DNA of 64,000 nucleotides from Medicago truncatula (taxonomy: Eukaryota > Streptophyta > Magnoliopsida > Fabales > Fabaceae), in contig NC_053047.1 of NCBI RefSeq assembly GCF_003473485.1, positions 9,811,001-9,875,000 of the forward strand, given 5' to 3'. The translations under genes were made by a program, and so were the position numbers. Position 1 is the stretch's first letter. Every line of letters starts with the position of its first letter. This document shows, one piece after another, positions 11,193 through 23,824 of the stretch. Below the pieces are notes generated by a model. It saw nothing but the letters and a program-made list of their open reading frames with translations. It was not told the DNA's origin and made no database searches.

Positions 11193-12942
11193 GGGTCCGT
11201 TTGATGGTCAGGATAAAGAGACATGATATGATATGATAAACTTTTAACAAGTGTACTAAAAATATATCGAAGTAATAAAATTTATAAGTTCGTATCCACA
11301 AGGACTGTTTCAATTTCTACTCAGCAAAAGCGTTAAAATAAAGGATATATTAAATTCAATGGGCCCTAGGCAGTTGAGTTGATTGCATAAAAATAATAAA
11401 TTGCAAGTAAATAAATTGGTTGGAAGATAATATGGAAAACATATGATTAAGCTTTCGAATCCTCTATTGGTCTCTGTGGTAGCTAAATTCTCTAAATTCT
11501 CAATGTAAATTCAGCCTTTAGGAAGGATTAACTTATTAGCTTTGATCAATCTCTTGACTCAAAACCCTTTCCTAAGTTATAACCTTTTAATATCTTAAAC
11601 CGATTGAATAACTGCGGAAGCGATGTCGGAACGTTAATTCATATGTCATAACCCTCAATTTCCTATCTCTAGGTTCCTATGTTGAATTAAACAGAATTAC
11701 TATTTCAGGATTAAGAGCTATGGTTAGTAGTCATTCAATTCCTAAGATCAATTTATGTGATTGCAATAAGCTAGGGTTAATAGTCATGCAAACAATCATA
11801 TAAAAAGCAATGAACATAAATAATTCTGAATAAAGACTGAATTATATTGATAACAATAGAGTCAAAAGCTACGTGGGTTCACAGATACAATAGATTCATC
11901 TTGACTTAATCAAAGAAATTAGCTCGACATAGCAAATGAATAAACAACACGAATAAAAGAAATTACAAACATAGATGTTTTGCTTTTCTTCGATCCTTGT
12001 GCCTTCTATTTCTTTGTGTATGCGTAGCTTCCATTTCCTGGTTCCTACCCTCCAAAACCGTGATTCCTTTCTGCCGAAACGTGAATGGCTCTTCTCCTGT
12101 ACTCTGCGCCCCTTTATAACAATTGCCAATCCTTCTTTTTATTCTCGGGTCAACCAAGGCAAATTTGGGTCAAAGGCCCATTTCATTATTTTCTCCTTTC
12201 TCACTTATGCATCACGTTGCTTGAATATATATATATGTAAGGAGACATGCTAGTTTTTCTCTATTTCAAAGCCAATGAAACACATTTTCTTTTCTTCAAT
12301 GGTCTGCCACGTTGTGGCTCTTTTTGTTGGTCATTTAGCCACCATTAGTACAAATAGATGATAGTAAAATACTCCTTGACTCAATAAATTAAAAACGATT
12401 ATTTATTTAAAATGATTTTAAATTAAATACTAAACTAATAAAAATAGATCAAAAACTTAACTAAAAAGACTCTAAAAATAGTGTATGACTGACTGTCATC
12501 ATGATACATTAATCATATCCTGCTTAAATCTCATGTTTGATGCACCAAATGGATAGGATAAATAAACCATTTTCCTATCCTATCCTGACTTTCCTTTGTA
12601 ATTTCAATCCTGAGTATAGGCTGAATTAGAAATTATCCTGGTGAGATTAGAAGATCATTCCTTATTTATTATCTTGATATTCTGCCATTTTTAAAATATC
12701 ATCATTTTTAAAATAATGATAGCATGTATTTTCTATTATAATTAATAAAATGCCATTTTTACAATATTTAATTAATTATGAGAGCAATTTTTTCATTTAA
12801 TTATAATGATATCTTGTTTGTTATCATGTGCGCATCAAACACATGATAGGATTAATGTTTATCATGTCCTTATCATATCATATCTCTATCCAGTTTTGTA
12901 TCATATTATGTCTCTATCCTATCTTGACCATCAAACGGATCC
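11193..12942. mobile_element. TIR DNA element (PIF/Harbinger-like?) with a nested insertion
   Basis: The left end GGGTCCGTTTGATGGTCAGG and the right end (inverse GGATCCGTTTGATGGTCAAG) form an imperfect inverted repeat. Both then carry GATATGATATGATA-type words. The 3-bp flanks are TTT and TTC, weakly compatible with a 3-bp target duplication. The interior from about 11240 to 12540 looks foreign: it includes TTCGTATCCACAAGGACTG, a phrase recurring in plant retroelement repeats, and a second element is likely nested there. No transposase was recognised. Confidence 0.55.
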
Positions 12943-13822
12943 TTCGAGTTTTACATATTTCCAATTTTAGCCTCTCAAAATACAAAATGAACGATTTTAA
13001 CCCATCAAATATATCAAATTTTGTATTTAATCAACATATACAATTTCAAGTAGGAAATATAGAGTTTAATGCCGGTGGATTAATCGTTTAAAACATTTGC
13101 CCATACAATCATTTAAAATATTTAGAGTTGCTACATCAATTAATTTTTTTAATTTATGTGATTAATTCTAAATGTTTTGATTGGTCGTATGTACAAAGTT
13201 GTGTCTAGTTTAAATTTAGAAGTGGCACAATTTTAAAACTTAAAAAACACAAGCCGCATAAGGTCATGTAAAATTGAGTAAGCTTTACACCGTCGGTGCA
13301 TGTCTTTTGAATCCTATATTAAAAACTCATTTAGAAATGAAGGAATTGATAAACATTATTGCCGACACAATTTAAATTTTAAAAACTTACATCAAACCAA
13401 AACGTTACATTTAATTTTCTATATACTCTCAAATTCATACATTTCATGTGAACCAAACAAACACAAAAAAAAAAAAAACCATTTTTTTTTGTTTCTTCAC
13501 ATTCTTTATCTTCAACCTTTCTCCACAATTCAAGAAACCCCCAAAACCCTAGATCGATCAACTCCACCACCGTTCGTAATTCTCGGTGGTGGAAACTGAA
13601 ATTCGCGTTCTCCGTTGCTGAAATTTGAAAAAAATTTGAATTTTTTCGTTGGGAATTGTTCTGATTGATTTCAATTGCAGGTCCTAGGGTTTTATTGGGG
13701 GTTTGAAACTGAAATTTCAGTTATTTGTTGCTGAAATTTGAATAAAAAGTGATTATTTTTCATTGGGGTTGTTCAGATTTTTTGAATTGAAGTTTCTAGC
13801 GTTTTGTTTTTGGGGGTTTGAA
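12943..13822 (+). promoter_or_regulatory. AGD14: Upstream region and 5' leader of the AGD14-type gene
   Basis: The final 350 bases are C/T-rich then T/G-rich, and contain AAACCCTAGATCGATC, a telo-box-like AAACCCTA word common in plant 5' leaders. The transcription start was not determined. No other coding is supported. Confidence 0.4.
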
Positions 13823-16800
13823 ATGGGAAGTAGAAAGGAAGAAGAGAAGATTGAGAAAATTATTAGGGGGCTTATGAAGCTTCCGCCGAATCGAAGATGT
13901 ATCAACTGTAATAGTTTGGTAAATTTCACTTTGTTATATTTAAATTTTTATTTTTTGTTCTTTGGTTTGCATTGTAAAGTTTTGAATTTTTTTGGGTTTG
14001 TTACTGACTTACTGTTTTTGTTTTGGGTTTTTGTGTTATTTGGTTAGTTCATTTGAAGGTTAAGTGGGGTTTAGTTGATGAGAACTGTGAAGATTTGAAA
14101 ATGTTTAAGGATTTTGATTTGATGACAAAAATTTAATTTTTGAGTTTCATGTTCCTTTTTGTGGAACCTCAAAAGTACAATGATTTCAACAAAATTAGCC
14201 TAATCTGTAGCATTTGCTTAAAGTTCATAAGGTCTAACTCAACTGGCAAGGCAAACGCCAATATTGTTAGGCTGAACCCCTCAATCCTGGTTTGAATCCG
14301 GGACCTTGCAGTTGTGTGTGTGAATTTTCAGGTGGTGCTTCCCACTTCGTTTGCATACCCAAAATAAATAATGGTTGCAGTATCCATTGTGTCGCGATAT
14401 TTGTTATTGCTGACAGTCATTTAAAACACTGCATGTAGATCATGTGTTTATTTATTTTTTTGTCGACATCCTTTGCAATGTTGCAGGATTTTATTTTATT
14501 ATGCTCTGGGAACTTTAGGGTACTTGTGAAATGAAAAGGTTTGGTTTCTTTTATAAGATCAGAACTGAGAAGGTTAAGTGGGGTTTAGTTGCTGAGAACT
14601 GAGAAAGTAAGAAAATGTTTAAGGAATTTGATGACAAAACAAAACTTAAATTTTGGAGGTTTAGCTATTTTTTTTGTGGAACCTCACTATTATAATGGTT
14701 TTGACAAAATTAGCCTAATGTTAATATTTGCATAAGGACATGATTTTTAAATACCGGTTGCAATATTTATATCGTGGAGAATCATGGTCAAATGTTGCAG
14801 ATGGTTATTTAAAACACTGCATAAAGGCAATGTTTTAATAAGCGGCTGCAGTAATTGTTGTGTCGCGATATTTGATATCGCGGGGAGTCATGGTCAAATG
14901 TCGTGGACTGTTATTTAAAACACCGCATGAACGTGGTTACATAAAAGGAAATATAATTGACCATGTTTGTTTCTTTTCTCGACACCCTTTGCAATGTGCA
15001 TAAAGGTAGGGTTTTAAATAGCGGTTGCAGTAATGGCTGCTTCATGATATTCAAAATTGTGGAAAATCATGGTCTAATGTTGTTATGGAGCGTTATTTAA
15101 AACACTACATGAATATGGTTGCTAAAATAGAAATAAAATTGATCATGTGTGTTTCCTTTTCTCGACATCCTTTGCAATGTTGCAGGATTTTATTATGATT
15201 TGCTCTAGGATTTTTGGGTACTTGTTAAATATTAAGGTTTGGTCCCATTTATAAGACAATTCCGGTTTAATTGAAATGCAATTATTTATACAGGGACCTC
15301 AGTATGTATGTACAACGTTTTGGACCTTTGTTTGCATCACTTGCAGTGGAATACAGTGAGTTCCTTTTCATTTTATTTATGAACTCTTGCTTTGTGATCC
15401 ATCTCTTATTTTTATGTTGGACATAAATGATATTTTTTAAAATACAATATTTGATTGTAATATGTCAAAATTGTTTTTATCCAAACTTACTTAGTTTGAT
15501 TAGAAGTGAGGAAATTTTACACTAAGATGCACATTAAATTTGATTGGGATTTCAATAGAGAAAAAACACAGGTTATGTATGAAGTTTTTTGTTGGAATAT
15601 TTTGCATTTAAGTTTGAGCATATACTCAATATATGTGCCATTAATTTGTGCGAGGGCTCTGGTATTTGGTACTACTTACCAAGCGTTCCCGCAGACCCTC
15701 CTAATAAGGCAGCGCCACTATTTAGTACAAAATATTATTGTATGAAATTGGTAAGAATTCCATCTAACCAATTGTTACTTGTTTCATGCAATATTTGTGC
15801 CTTTGAAATATGCACTATTCAGCATTTCTCTAATAAATAATACCAATGAAATACGCCCACAGACACATTGTTGTCAAGATTGTGGTTTAAATGGCATGAT
15901 TGGACGAGTTTATGATCTTACTCGCCCCCTCCAATCTGAATTGTGAACAAGATCACGTTTTGAGTGAAAATGTAGTAAAATTGAAGTGAAATCACTTCTG
16001 GAGTGTGAAATCACAAGGTTCTGTGCAATCTTGGGCATTTATAGACACAGAATCTTGAAGATCTTCTAGTTTCCAGATAGACTCTCTACGCTGCCATTTC
16101 TGTGTTGTCATATTTTTCTGCACAGCCTGGGGGAATGTCTTCAGTCGTCTAGTTGTCATGCCTTTGAAGAAGAAGGGGTAAGATGAACGATCAAGTGCTG
16201 CTGGTAATGGAAATAGGCGTATAGGAGAAAAGAAAATTAGGGTTTGGGGTATTGGTTTGGGCTGGTCACATGAGAGACGGGGCGTCTTTTCTTTTTTCCC
16301 AATTTTCTTTCTAATCATTTTTCACTGCTCTGTTTTTTATTAACATTGGTTTGGGATGAGTTCCATCCATGAAGGCCCAATCATAGATTAAGAAAATGCT
16401 AACTTGTGCCCTTAAGGCCCAATCATAGATTAGTGAATCAATTATAGAAATAATTTATTGGAATGTCTGCATTACTTTTAATTTTTGAATAAATTGAATG
16501 CACAAAATTTTAGAGAATATTTCTTCTTTTGAATTTCTTAACATGTGCCCTAAGGGCACACAAGTTAGCACTACCCAAAATTTATTATATCATAATTTAT
16601 ACAAATATATCTTAATAAAGTCAATTAATTCTAGATTATAATCCATGCCAAATATGTGTGTGTGTGTGTAATTTTTCATTTTAGTAGGATCTTACAATCT
16701 TTGTCACAATCTTATGTTTTATGATCTTGCTACCCCCTCTTGTTAATTAGGTAGGATCTTCCGATCCTAGATACAATCATACGAGTTATGATCTTGACAC

Positions 16801-19800
16801 CCCTCTTCTGATCTTATTCAAGATCTCGATCCTGACAACCTTGGACACACAGATAAATAGGTATAAATATATTGGAAACAACCTAATTAGGAATTCAAAT
16901 TCTTTGCATACACATGGTTTGATTACCACCAGCTCCAGCACCAGTTAATTACGAACACATTATTTTTAATATTTTTACTCCTGCACTCAATTTAATTTAA
17001 AAATTTGATACTAATTTAAAAGTGGCTTTATTAGGAATTAGATTATTATATATTTTTTTCGAATTTTGGCTTGTACTCGTGGACAATTTTAGATGTGAGA
17101 TGATTTTCTAAGTAAAAAAGGAATCCTCCTGATAATTATTGTTTCTAAAGTAAATATTTGACTTTTTTCGTAGTAAATATATTCCATGCTCACTTAAAAT
17201 TATGATCTGGATTCAACTTATAGTCAAAGTTGTGTGGCTTCTTTTGTGTTTCGTGAACATCATGTTCTGTCTTCTACCAATCCTTTCTGTTGATGTTTGG
17301 TACTCATTGCAAAATGAAATGTCCCTTTGTAGCAGTTTTATCTGTTAAATGGTAATGGTGTTGTTCTTATAATCACTTATTTATTTTAATGTCATGCAGC
17401 CGCGAGTTTACTCACCGTGTGAAGTCAGTTTCAATGGCAAAGTTCAATTTTCAAGAGGTTGATGCTCTTCAAAATGGTGGTAACCAGGTATAATATAAGG
17501 GTACATTTTCTTTATTTGTGGCTATTCTATGTTGAAAAGAGATTGATCCGTGATTGTTTCGTTTAAGCGTGCAAGGGATTTATATTTAAAAGATTGGGAC
17601 TTCCAAAGACAACGGTTGCCAGATAGCAGGTATAAATACAATTATGTGGTTCGCTGTTACATCCACTAAACTAACATGGTTTTACATATATAAATATGCA
17701 TAATTCATAATGTAACATCGTGTTATGCTTTTGCAGCAATGTCAACAAAGTAAGGGAGTTCATAAGGAATGTATATGTGGATAAAAGATATGCTGGAACA
17801 AAGTTGGCTGAAAAGCCTCCGAGAGATGCACAGGCAAGCCATTGATTGTTTTTCGGAACATGTACATATATGGTTTAAGCCTTGATTTGCTATTTCTTTT
17901 TCCATCAAAACAAAACCTTTGTTCTAAATCTTATAATTCAATTCCATTGAATTCAATTGAGTTAGAAAAATGAAAGTTTAAACAAATGAAAAGAATAGAA
18001 ATATGTTATATATGAATATCGTGATCACATTGATCTTATTTTCATTGTAGTGCATGCAATTGTTTATGTTGGAATTATAAAATAAATACCTTAGGAATAT
18101 GTATAGTTATTCATGCAAGTAGAAGATCAATAGTTAATTATTTGCCTAGTAAATCACATTTATGTAGGAACCAGAAAGCTTATTAATGTCCTTGTAACTC
18201 CCATATTGTATTTACTTTCTAGAGTGTATATAAACAAATCTGCCGAGTGGGATTTCACTCAAGCATTTCACAAATCTTTAGTTTTCTCTCTTAAGTCCTT
18301 TCAACAGTTTACTAACTTAGACTTGTGAAGTTGAATGGCACCATAGAAATCAATGAAAATATCAGATAGATGTAGTTAAATGTTCCAATGTCCTTATAAT
18401 TCAAATTAGTTTCATCCTTAGTTAAATGCTAACATTTTATAACTGCAATTATCTGCAGAGCCCTTCAATTAATGAAGACGAGGTTAGGCGTGCCAGTTCT
18501 TATCATTCATATTCACAAAGTCCTCCATATGATAATCAATACGAGGATCGACGCTATGGAACACAAGCAGGGGCTCTGACAAGAAAGCCTGGTTCAGATA
18601 AAGTCCGTTATGAAGGGAAGATGGCTAGTATTATTTTTAGTCCTGGTCGTTTAAGTGATCACTCGTATGATGAGAGATTTGCTAATGAGGGATCTGGTCC
18701 AAGAAATTCCGACTTTTCTGTGTCTAGTGGTCGTGAGCAATTCAAGCCTGATGTTCAGTCTCCTAAGTTTGGGTTTAACAGTCCATCTTATAAGCGTCCT
18801 GGTTCTAGTTCAAGTGAAGATGTGTGGACTCAAGCAAAGATTGCAGCTCTCGAATCTAATGCCGCTGCCAAGAGAGATGCAGATGGAATTCATCGTCCTC
18901 AGGTCTCTCTCTCTCTCTCTCTCATATATATATCTTCTTCACTTATAATGTGATTCAAAAAGCCACCAAATTAATGTGATGTTATATCAATATTGTAGTG
19001 GTGCTTGCAATGTAGAATGAGATCTATGTTTTCACTCTTTTGATAGACTGATACCATATGAACCCACCAAAATGAGATATTATGGATTTATTTATCTTTT
19101 TTAAATTGACCATATTGGTTTGCAGAATTGGAATATTTTTAAAAGGTGGCATGGACCGTCCATCCAATCTAGTTTTACACTGACTCCCAATGAAAATCAA
19201 GTATGTGGAAGATATTTTTAAAAAATGGTTACAAAGTGGGTTTATGTAGCTTTTATTTGATCTCGTTGTAAAACTAATTTACACCGACAGTGCATCACCA
19301 TTAAACTCATATAATTGAGGTCTTTTTCTGATGTCCAATCATTCAAATTTTACCTGTCTACAGTGACCAAGAGTTGGCTTAGTTTGAATAATTTATTATC
19401 ATTAAAACTCTCGATCTATGCGCACTTTGAATGATTTTCAATTCATTTACTAATTTATTTATTACATTACATTCAAAGTGCTTTTGGTCATATTTTTGAA
19501 GCAAGTGGATCATGTATTTCTCCTACATCTTGTACATGAAATTGATTTGTTTTCTTTCCCCAGAGAACTACATCATTGCAACCAAGAGACAACAACCTTT
19601 CGACCTTAAGATCTGACAACTCTGGTGGTCCAGTTGATTTTTTCTCAGAAGCTTTCCAATCTTCAGGGTCCGGAAATTCACTGACATCTGGTCCTGCAAG
19701 ATCGGTTAGCTTGGACCTTTCCAAGGCACCAGCGGCATCAGCTTCATCTATTGATCTTTTTCAAACGGTTGTACCATCTCAATCTGCATTAGGAGATCTG

Positions 19801-22800
19801 TTTCAACTATCTGATAAGGAAGCAGCTCCATCTTTCAAGGGAAGTCAACCTACGCAAACACCCCAAGTCGCATCTATTGATTTCTTTGCGGATCTTCCTC
19901 AGCAGCAGCCTTCTGCTGCAACCTCAGATGCAAAATCAGTGGAGTTATTCATCCCTAAAAATGAAGGTTGGGCAACATTTGATACGCCTCAGTTCACATC
20001 ATCTACTACACAAGTGGAAATTCCTGCGGCAGTTCCTTCAAGTGCTGAATCTTCGCAGGATAGATTTGATCCATTCTCTACTGCACAAGTGGAAATTCCT
20101 GCGCCAGTACCTTCAAGTGTTGAATCTTTACAGGATAGGTTTGAGCCATTTTCAACCTTAAATGGAAATTTCCAAATGCCATCTTTTGAAATGCCTAGTG
20201 TCGGTGTACCTTCAACTGTTACATCTAATGTATGGCATGATGGTGTATGGAATGGAGAAAAACAAGTTCCTGTTATGGCAACAGACACTCAAGTAAGTTC
20301 AGAAGTTAGGTCAATTATTAGTTTTGCATTTTTGTGCTGAGTTAGATATAAAACTATTCACAAGCTTATCACCAATTGCTTGCGTTGGTTGTGATATGCT
20401 ATTCTGCATAAGAAATGGACCACGTCCTTTGCATTTGTTCCACATCAAATTTAAAGAACACTATGAGGAATACATCGAAACTTCAATTAAGATATTTATT
20501 TTGTTACTGAACAGCCATGGAATGCATTTGAAGATTTTGGTACCCATCTTCCAGTGGATGTCAATAATCAAGTATTACAATCGCATAATTTCCCATCAGA
20601 AAGTTTTGGTTTAAGTGCTTCTGAGGTTGGTGTATGTTTGTTGTATTACCATGATAGTCTATACTCTATATGATCAAATTTTGGGTTTAAGTTCTTCTAT
20701 AATAAAAACCAGGTACCCATTAAAGATGGAATCCAAGGCGTTGCTCCTATTGGAGGGTTTGATAATCATGAATTCCCATCAAATGTAAGTGACTCGTGAT
20801 ATATTTCTCTTCTGATCTGTGCTCCAAGGTTGATTGAGTTTTTCTTTTATTTAATGTGGGTATTTTGTTTGATTTTTCAGGGAGATATTCAACCTAATGG
20901 AATCAATCGTAAATCAACTAATCCATTTGATTTTCCCTTTGATTCTGATGTAGAACAGAACAATATGGTATGTCCACTATAGCCCTCATTATACTATTGT
21001 AATTATGAATCTCTTATAACGATGTTCATTCCTCTTATGACACAATTGAAGGTTTCTGGTGTGTGATTGTTCATTGTTGGCATTTCTGTTGTGCCCTGTA
21101 ACTTAATACTTAAAGCCATTCTAGGGCCTGTTTGGATTTGACTTATTTGAGCACTAATGAGACTGTCTGAAAAAGCTTATGGTTACAGCTTATTACATGT
21201 AAATTAGATGTTTTCAACTTATTTACATAAACTTTTCAGGATAGCTTATGGAAACAGCTTAGCTTATGTGTAAACAATTTGACTTGATTTTATAATTTGT
21301 TAATAGAGATAACTTATATACAAGCGCTTGATTAAGCTGTTTATCTAAACAGGGCTCTAGTCTGTTCATTTTTTATTATACTGTTCCTATTGACCATTAT
21401 AAGTTTTTCAAACTGCACCACACGGCTTCAACAAATATTTTTAAGAATTGTATTTCAGTTAATTCTTATCATATGCATTTCAGCTCTGGTTTTGGTGTCC
21501 ACTGTCTGAAAAGATATAAATTTAACAATGTTAATCATGGAATATTGGAGCCTGTGAGATGCTAACTTGATCTTTAGTTTCCTATCATATCTAAAATGTC
21601 TGTTGTTTCAATTGCAGTTTCTTGATATGAACTCTTTGCAAGCTGCTTTGCCAGATGCCCTTTTGCCAGCCACATTTGGTGGTATCCCTGAACCTTGGCT
21701 CCCTCAAAATACAGTGACCCCATATATTTCATCTGCAGAAGGTAATCATAAAAACTTGAACTGAAAGTTTGAACCATCTCATACATACTCGCATCTCAGC
21801 AGTTAGTGCGAATTAAATACTTACGTTGTTATAATTTTCCCAATGTAATTATACTCTTATTTTGGTTCTATTATGTAGGTGGTTTCTCATTCATGGCCGT
21901 GCACACACCAAGTTCTCAATTACAGTAAGTTGCATTGCATACATGGGCTTTTTGTCCCTGACTCCCTGCTATTTATTCTCCCTTCTTTCTGGAGATATGG
22001 TGGTTCTAATTCGTTGAAATCTATTGACATGTGTATTCCTTGTGGTTGCATTCTTTTACTTAGTTTGGAAATATTTAGCATTTGTGAACGTAGTCCGTGA
22101 ATGTGATGTTACATGATTCCTTACCAATGTTGAGATAGGAATGTTGGCTGCTTAGTGAAACTGAATCAACTTTTTCAATATTTCAAAGATTATTTGTAGG
22201 GTTAAATATATTTTTGGTCACGGAAATCACTGTTTTTTCTTTTAGCCCTTATAAAAAATATTTTTGTTTTTAATACTTGTAAATATACCACTGTTTACTT
22301 TTGATCTTTGTTTTCGTTTAAGTTCATGCGAAATTAGCCCCGGTAATATGTAATATTTATTTTAGTCTTTATGTAGCTTGTATTGGAGGGACTAAAATCC
22401 ATCTACATATGGACTAATTTCAATATGAACTAATTTTATAAGGACCAAAACAAAACATGGACCAAAGACAATATGTGGTATATTAGGCACATCTTGTTAT
22501 GGGATCCTTGTAGGCACATCCTGTGCTTGATTGGGACACTCATCTTTTATTATATTTGCATTTGGCTTCTTGAAAAAAAAGTGGTACATTAGCAAGGATT
22601 AAAAATGAAAAAAACATTTAAAAGCAAAGTGGTATATTTGCGGGGACCAAAAACATGTATCTTAAGTTTCATCTTTTTTATTGATCATCAGATGTGTCTG
22701 AGTTATTTAATGTTTGATGTACCAATTTCTACTATGTGGCTATTGGCTCTCTATGCATTAGTTTTGACTTGAGTTGCATATTGACAGGAACATCCAAGCA

Positions 22801-22842
22801 CAGGAACCAGTTGCGTCGTTTGGCGGAAATCCTTTTGCATAG
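13823..22842 (+). CDS. AGD14: ADP-ribosylation factor GTPase-activating protein, AGD14 type
   Basis: Thirteen exons join in frame to 690 residues: 13823-13918, 15294-15355, 17400-17487, 17568-17629, 17737-17833, 18459-18902, 19564-20292, 20515-20625, 20713-20784, 20881-20967, 21618-21741, 21879-21924, 22788-22842. The N-terminal ArfGAP domain (about residues 10-130) has the zinc finger CINC (26-29) with a second CITC pair, spacing C-x2-C-x16-C-x2-C, and the catalytic arginine in GIHREF (about residue 54). The long tail is low complexity with repeated SSIDLF/VDFF-type motifs and ends in GGNPFA, an EH-domain-binding-like NPF. This matches Arabidopsis AGD14 (about 650 residues), predicted to stimulate GTP hydrolysis by Arf in vesicle traffic. 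All introns look GT-AG except intron 5, which reads GC-AG (17834). Residues encoded at 20010-20159 form a 25-residue tandem repeat. Confidence 0.92.
14229..14350 (+). mobile_element. tRNA-derived SINE in AGD14 intron 1
   Basis: A pol III box-A-like word TAACTCAACTGGCAAGGC is followed about 50 bases later by the box-B-like GGTTTGAATCC. This is a different, longer family from the 85-bp SINEs elsewhere in the window. The target duplication was not found. Confidence 0.55.
15866..16855. mobile_element. Probable TIR element in AGD14 intron 2
   Basis: A left end near TTGTTGTCAAGATTGTGG and a right end near GATCCTGACAACCTTGG are roughly inverse. The interior holds GATCTT-rich segments and a small duplication of the word GCCCAATCATAGATTA at about 16375 and 16418. 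No transposase was recognised; the boundaries are approximate. Confidence 0.45.
18067..18306 (+). mobile_element. Solo LTR (240 bp) in AGD14 intron 5
   Basis: The element starts TGTTGGAATT and ends TTTCAACA, so the termini are TGTTG...CAACA inverted. It is flanked on both sides by GTTTA (18062-18066 and 18307-18311), a perfect 5-bp target duplication. A TATA-like GTGTATATAAAC lies near 18225. These features together support a solo LTR of a small LTR retrotransposon; internal sequence is absent. Confidence 0.85.
18903..18922 (+). repeat. CT microsatellite at the exon 6 donor
   Basis: A (TC)n tract lies directly at the GT of intron 6 of the ArfGAP gene and is followed by an AT dinucleotide run. 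Confidence 0.7.
21124..21356. mobile_element. Tourist-like MITE in AGD14 intron 10
   Basis: The left end GGGCCTGTTTGGATTTG and right end CTAAACAGGGCT are inverted. The flanks are CTA on both sides (21121-21123 and 21357-21359). Size 233 bp. The interior repeats AGCTTAT/ATAAGC words. A 3-bp duplication with a GGGCCTGTTTGG terminus fits the PIF/Harbinger (Tourist) type. Confidence 0.75.
22201..22672. mobile_element. MITE-like inverted repeat in AGD14 intron 12
   Basis: The left part GGTTAAATATATTTTTGGTC pairs with the inverse of the right part (GATACATGTTTTTGGTCCCC in that orientation). A second inverse pair, AAATATACCACTG and its partner near the right end, supports a fold-back element. Boundaries and target duplication are uncertain. 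Confidence 0.5.
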
Positions 22843-23824
22843 AATAATTCCTGTACATTGTACTATTGTTTCCAAATAGAAAGTCATGTGTAGCCAGTGT
22901 TAGATACTGAAGAAGTAATGTTTGATGCTTTTTAGATCAAAATGTAACTCATTACTTCCATTCGAGGAAGGCGTCGCAATTCATAGTCCCTACTATATTT
23001 TCAGGCAATGATTTGTAATACTATAATTTAACACATTATAGTTAGAATTCTTGATACTTATTGACTAAAATCAATTTGAGTTTGAGACTATTAATGATAT
23101 TTTTGTTCTCATTGTAATTATAAATAGTGCATCTGAAATTGCTCAGCCTATTCAATGAATGTAACATCCCTACTACATTATTCTTTATTATTTCATATGG
23201 ATTTGTAGATAAGGGTTGAAGTTGGTATCAAGTAGTTATTAGTTATACCAACTTATATCATTGTAACAGATAATAGTTTTAAAGCAGAGAAGTAAGAGTC
23301 AAATTAAAAGGGACATGGATTTATTTATATATTTAGTGTCTTCTATAACAAAAGGGACAAATTAAAAGGTTAAAAAATTCTTTTCTTCACATTTAAAAAT
23401 CTTAATTGCATAATGTGGCTTGTTTCTAGTTGGTGTTGTGAAATATTAGTAGTTGAAAAAGGTTGAATATATAATATACAGAACAAATTCTCATTATTAT
23501 CCCTAACCACATTTTCTAAGGTAAAATATGATTAAACCTTTTCTTGATACCTAAAGTTTTGATTAGGGGAGAAACTTCTCCATGTAAGACTAGAGAGAAA
23601 AAGTAACCTTAGCGATAATTTACGATGTAACTTACGCACATTCTATTGGTGTGAGCGAAAGATTCAACCATATATGTCAAACTACATAACTTGATATTAA
23701 TTAAGGTATGTATTGTTAAAATGTAAAAATATCAGTCATCTTCTAAATTTGATGTATATTAAAAATACATCAAAACTAAATGAAAGACAAGAAAATGATA
23801 CATTTAATTTCCACCAAAGACTAC
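22843..23824. other. Intergenic spacer between convergent genes
   Basis: Contains the 3' flanks of the ArfGAP gene (+) and the glycosyltransferase gene (-), which converge here. No additional gene seen. Confidence 0.5.

Noticed and set aside
15506..15840. Plus-strand frames in AGD14 intron 2 as coding exons
   Set aside because: The ArfGAP domain joins exon 2 to exon 3 in frame without them, and no family resemblance was seen.
19123..19142. Possible 20-base extra exon of AGD14 (after TTTGCAG, before GTGGCA)
   Set aside because: Its length would shift the frame between exons 6 and 7, which join in frame without it.
19488..20288. Open frames on the minus strand inside AGD14 exon 7 (78 and 99 codons)
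   Set aside because: They are antisense shadows of a long coding exon with biased codon use; no family resemblance and no start context.
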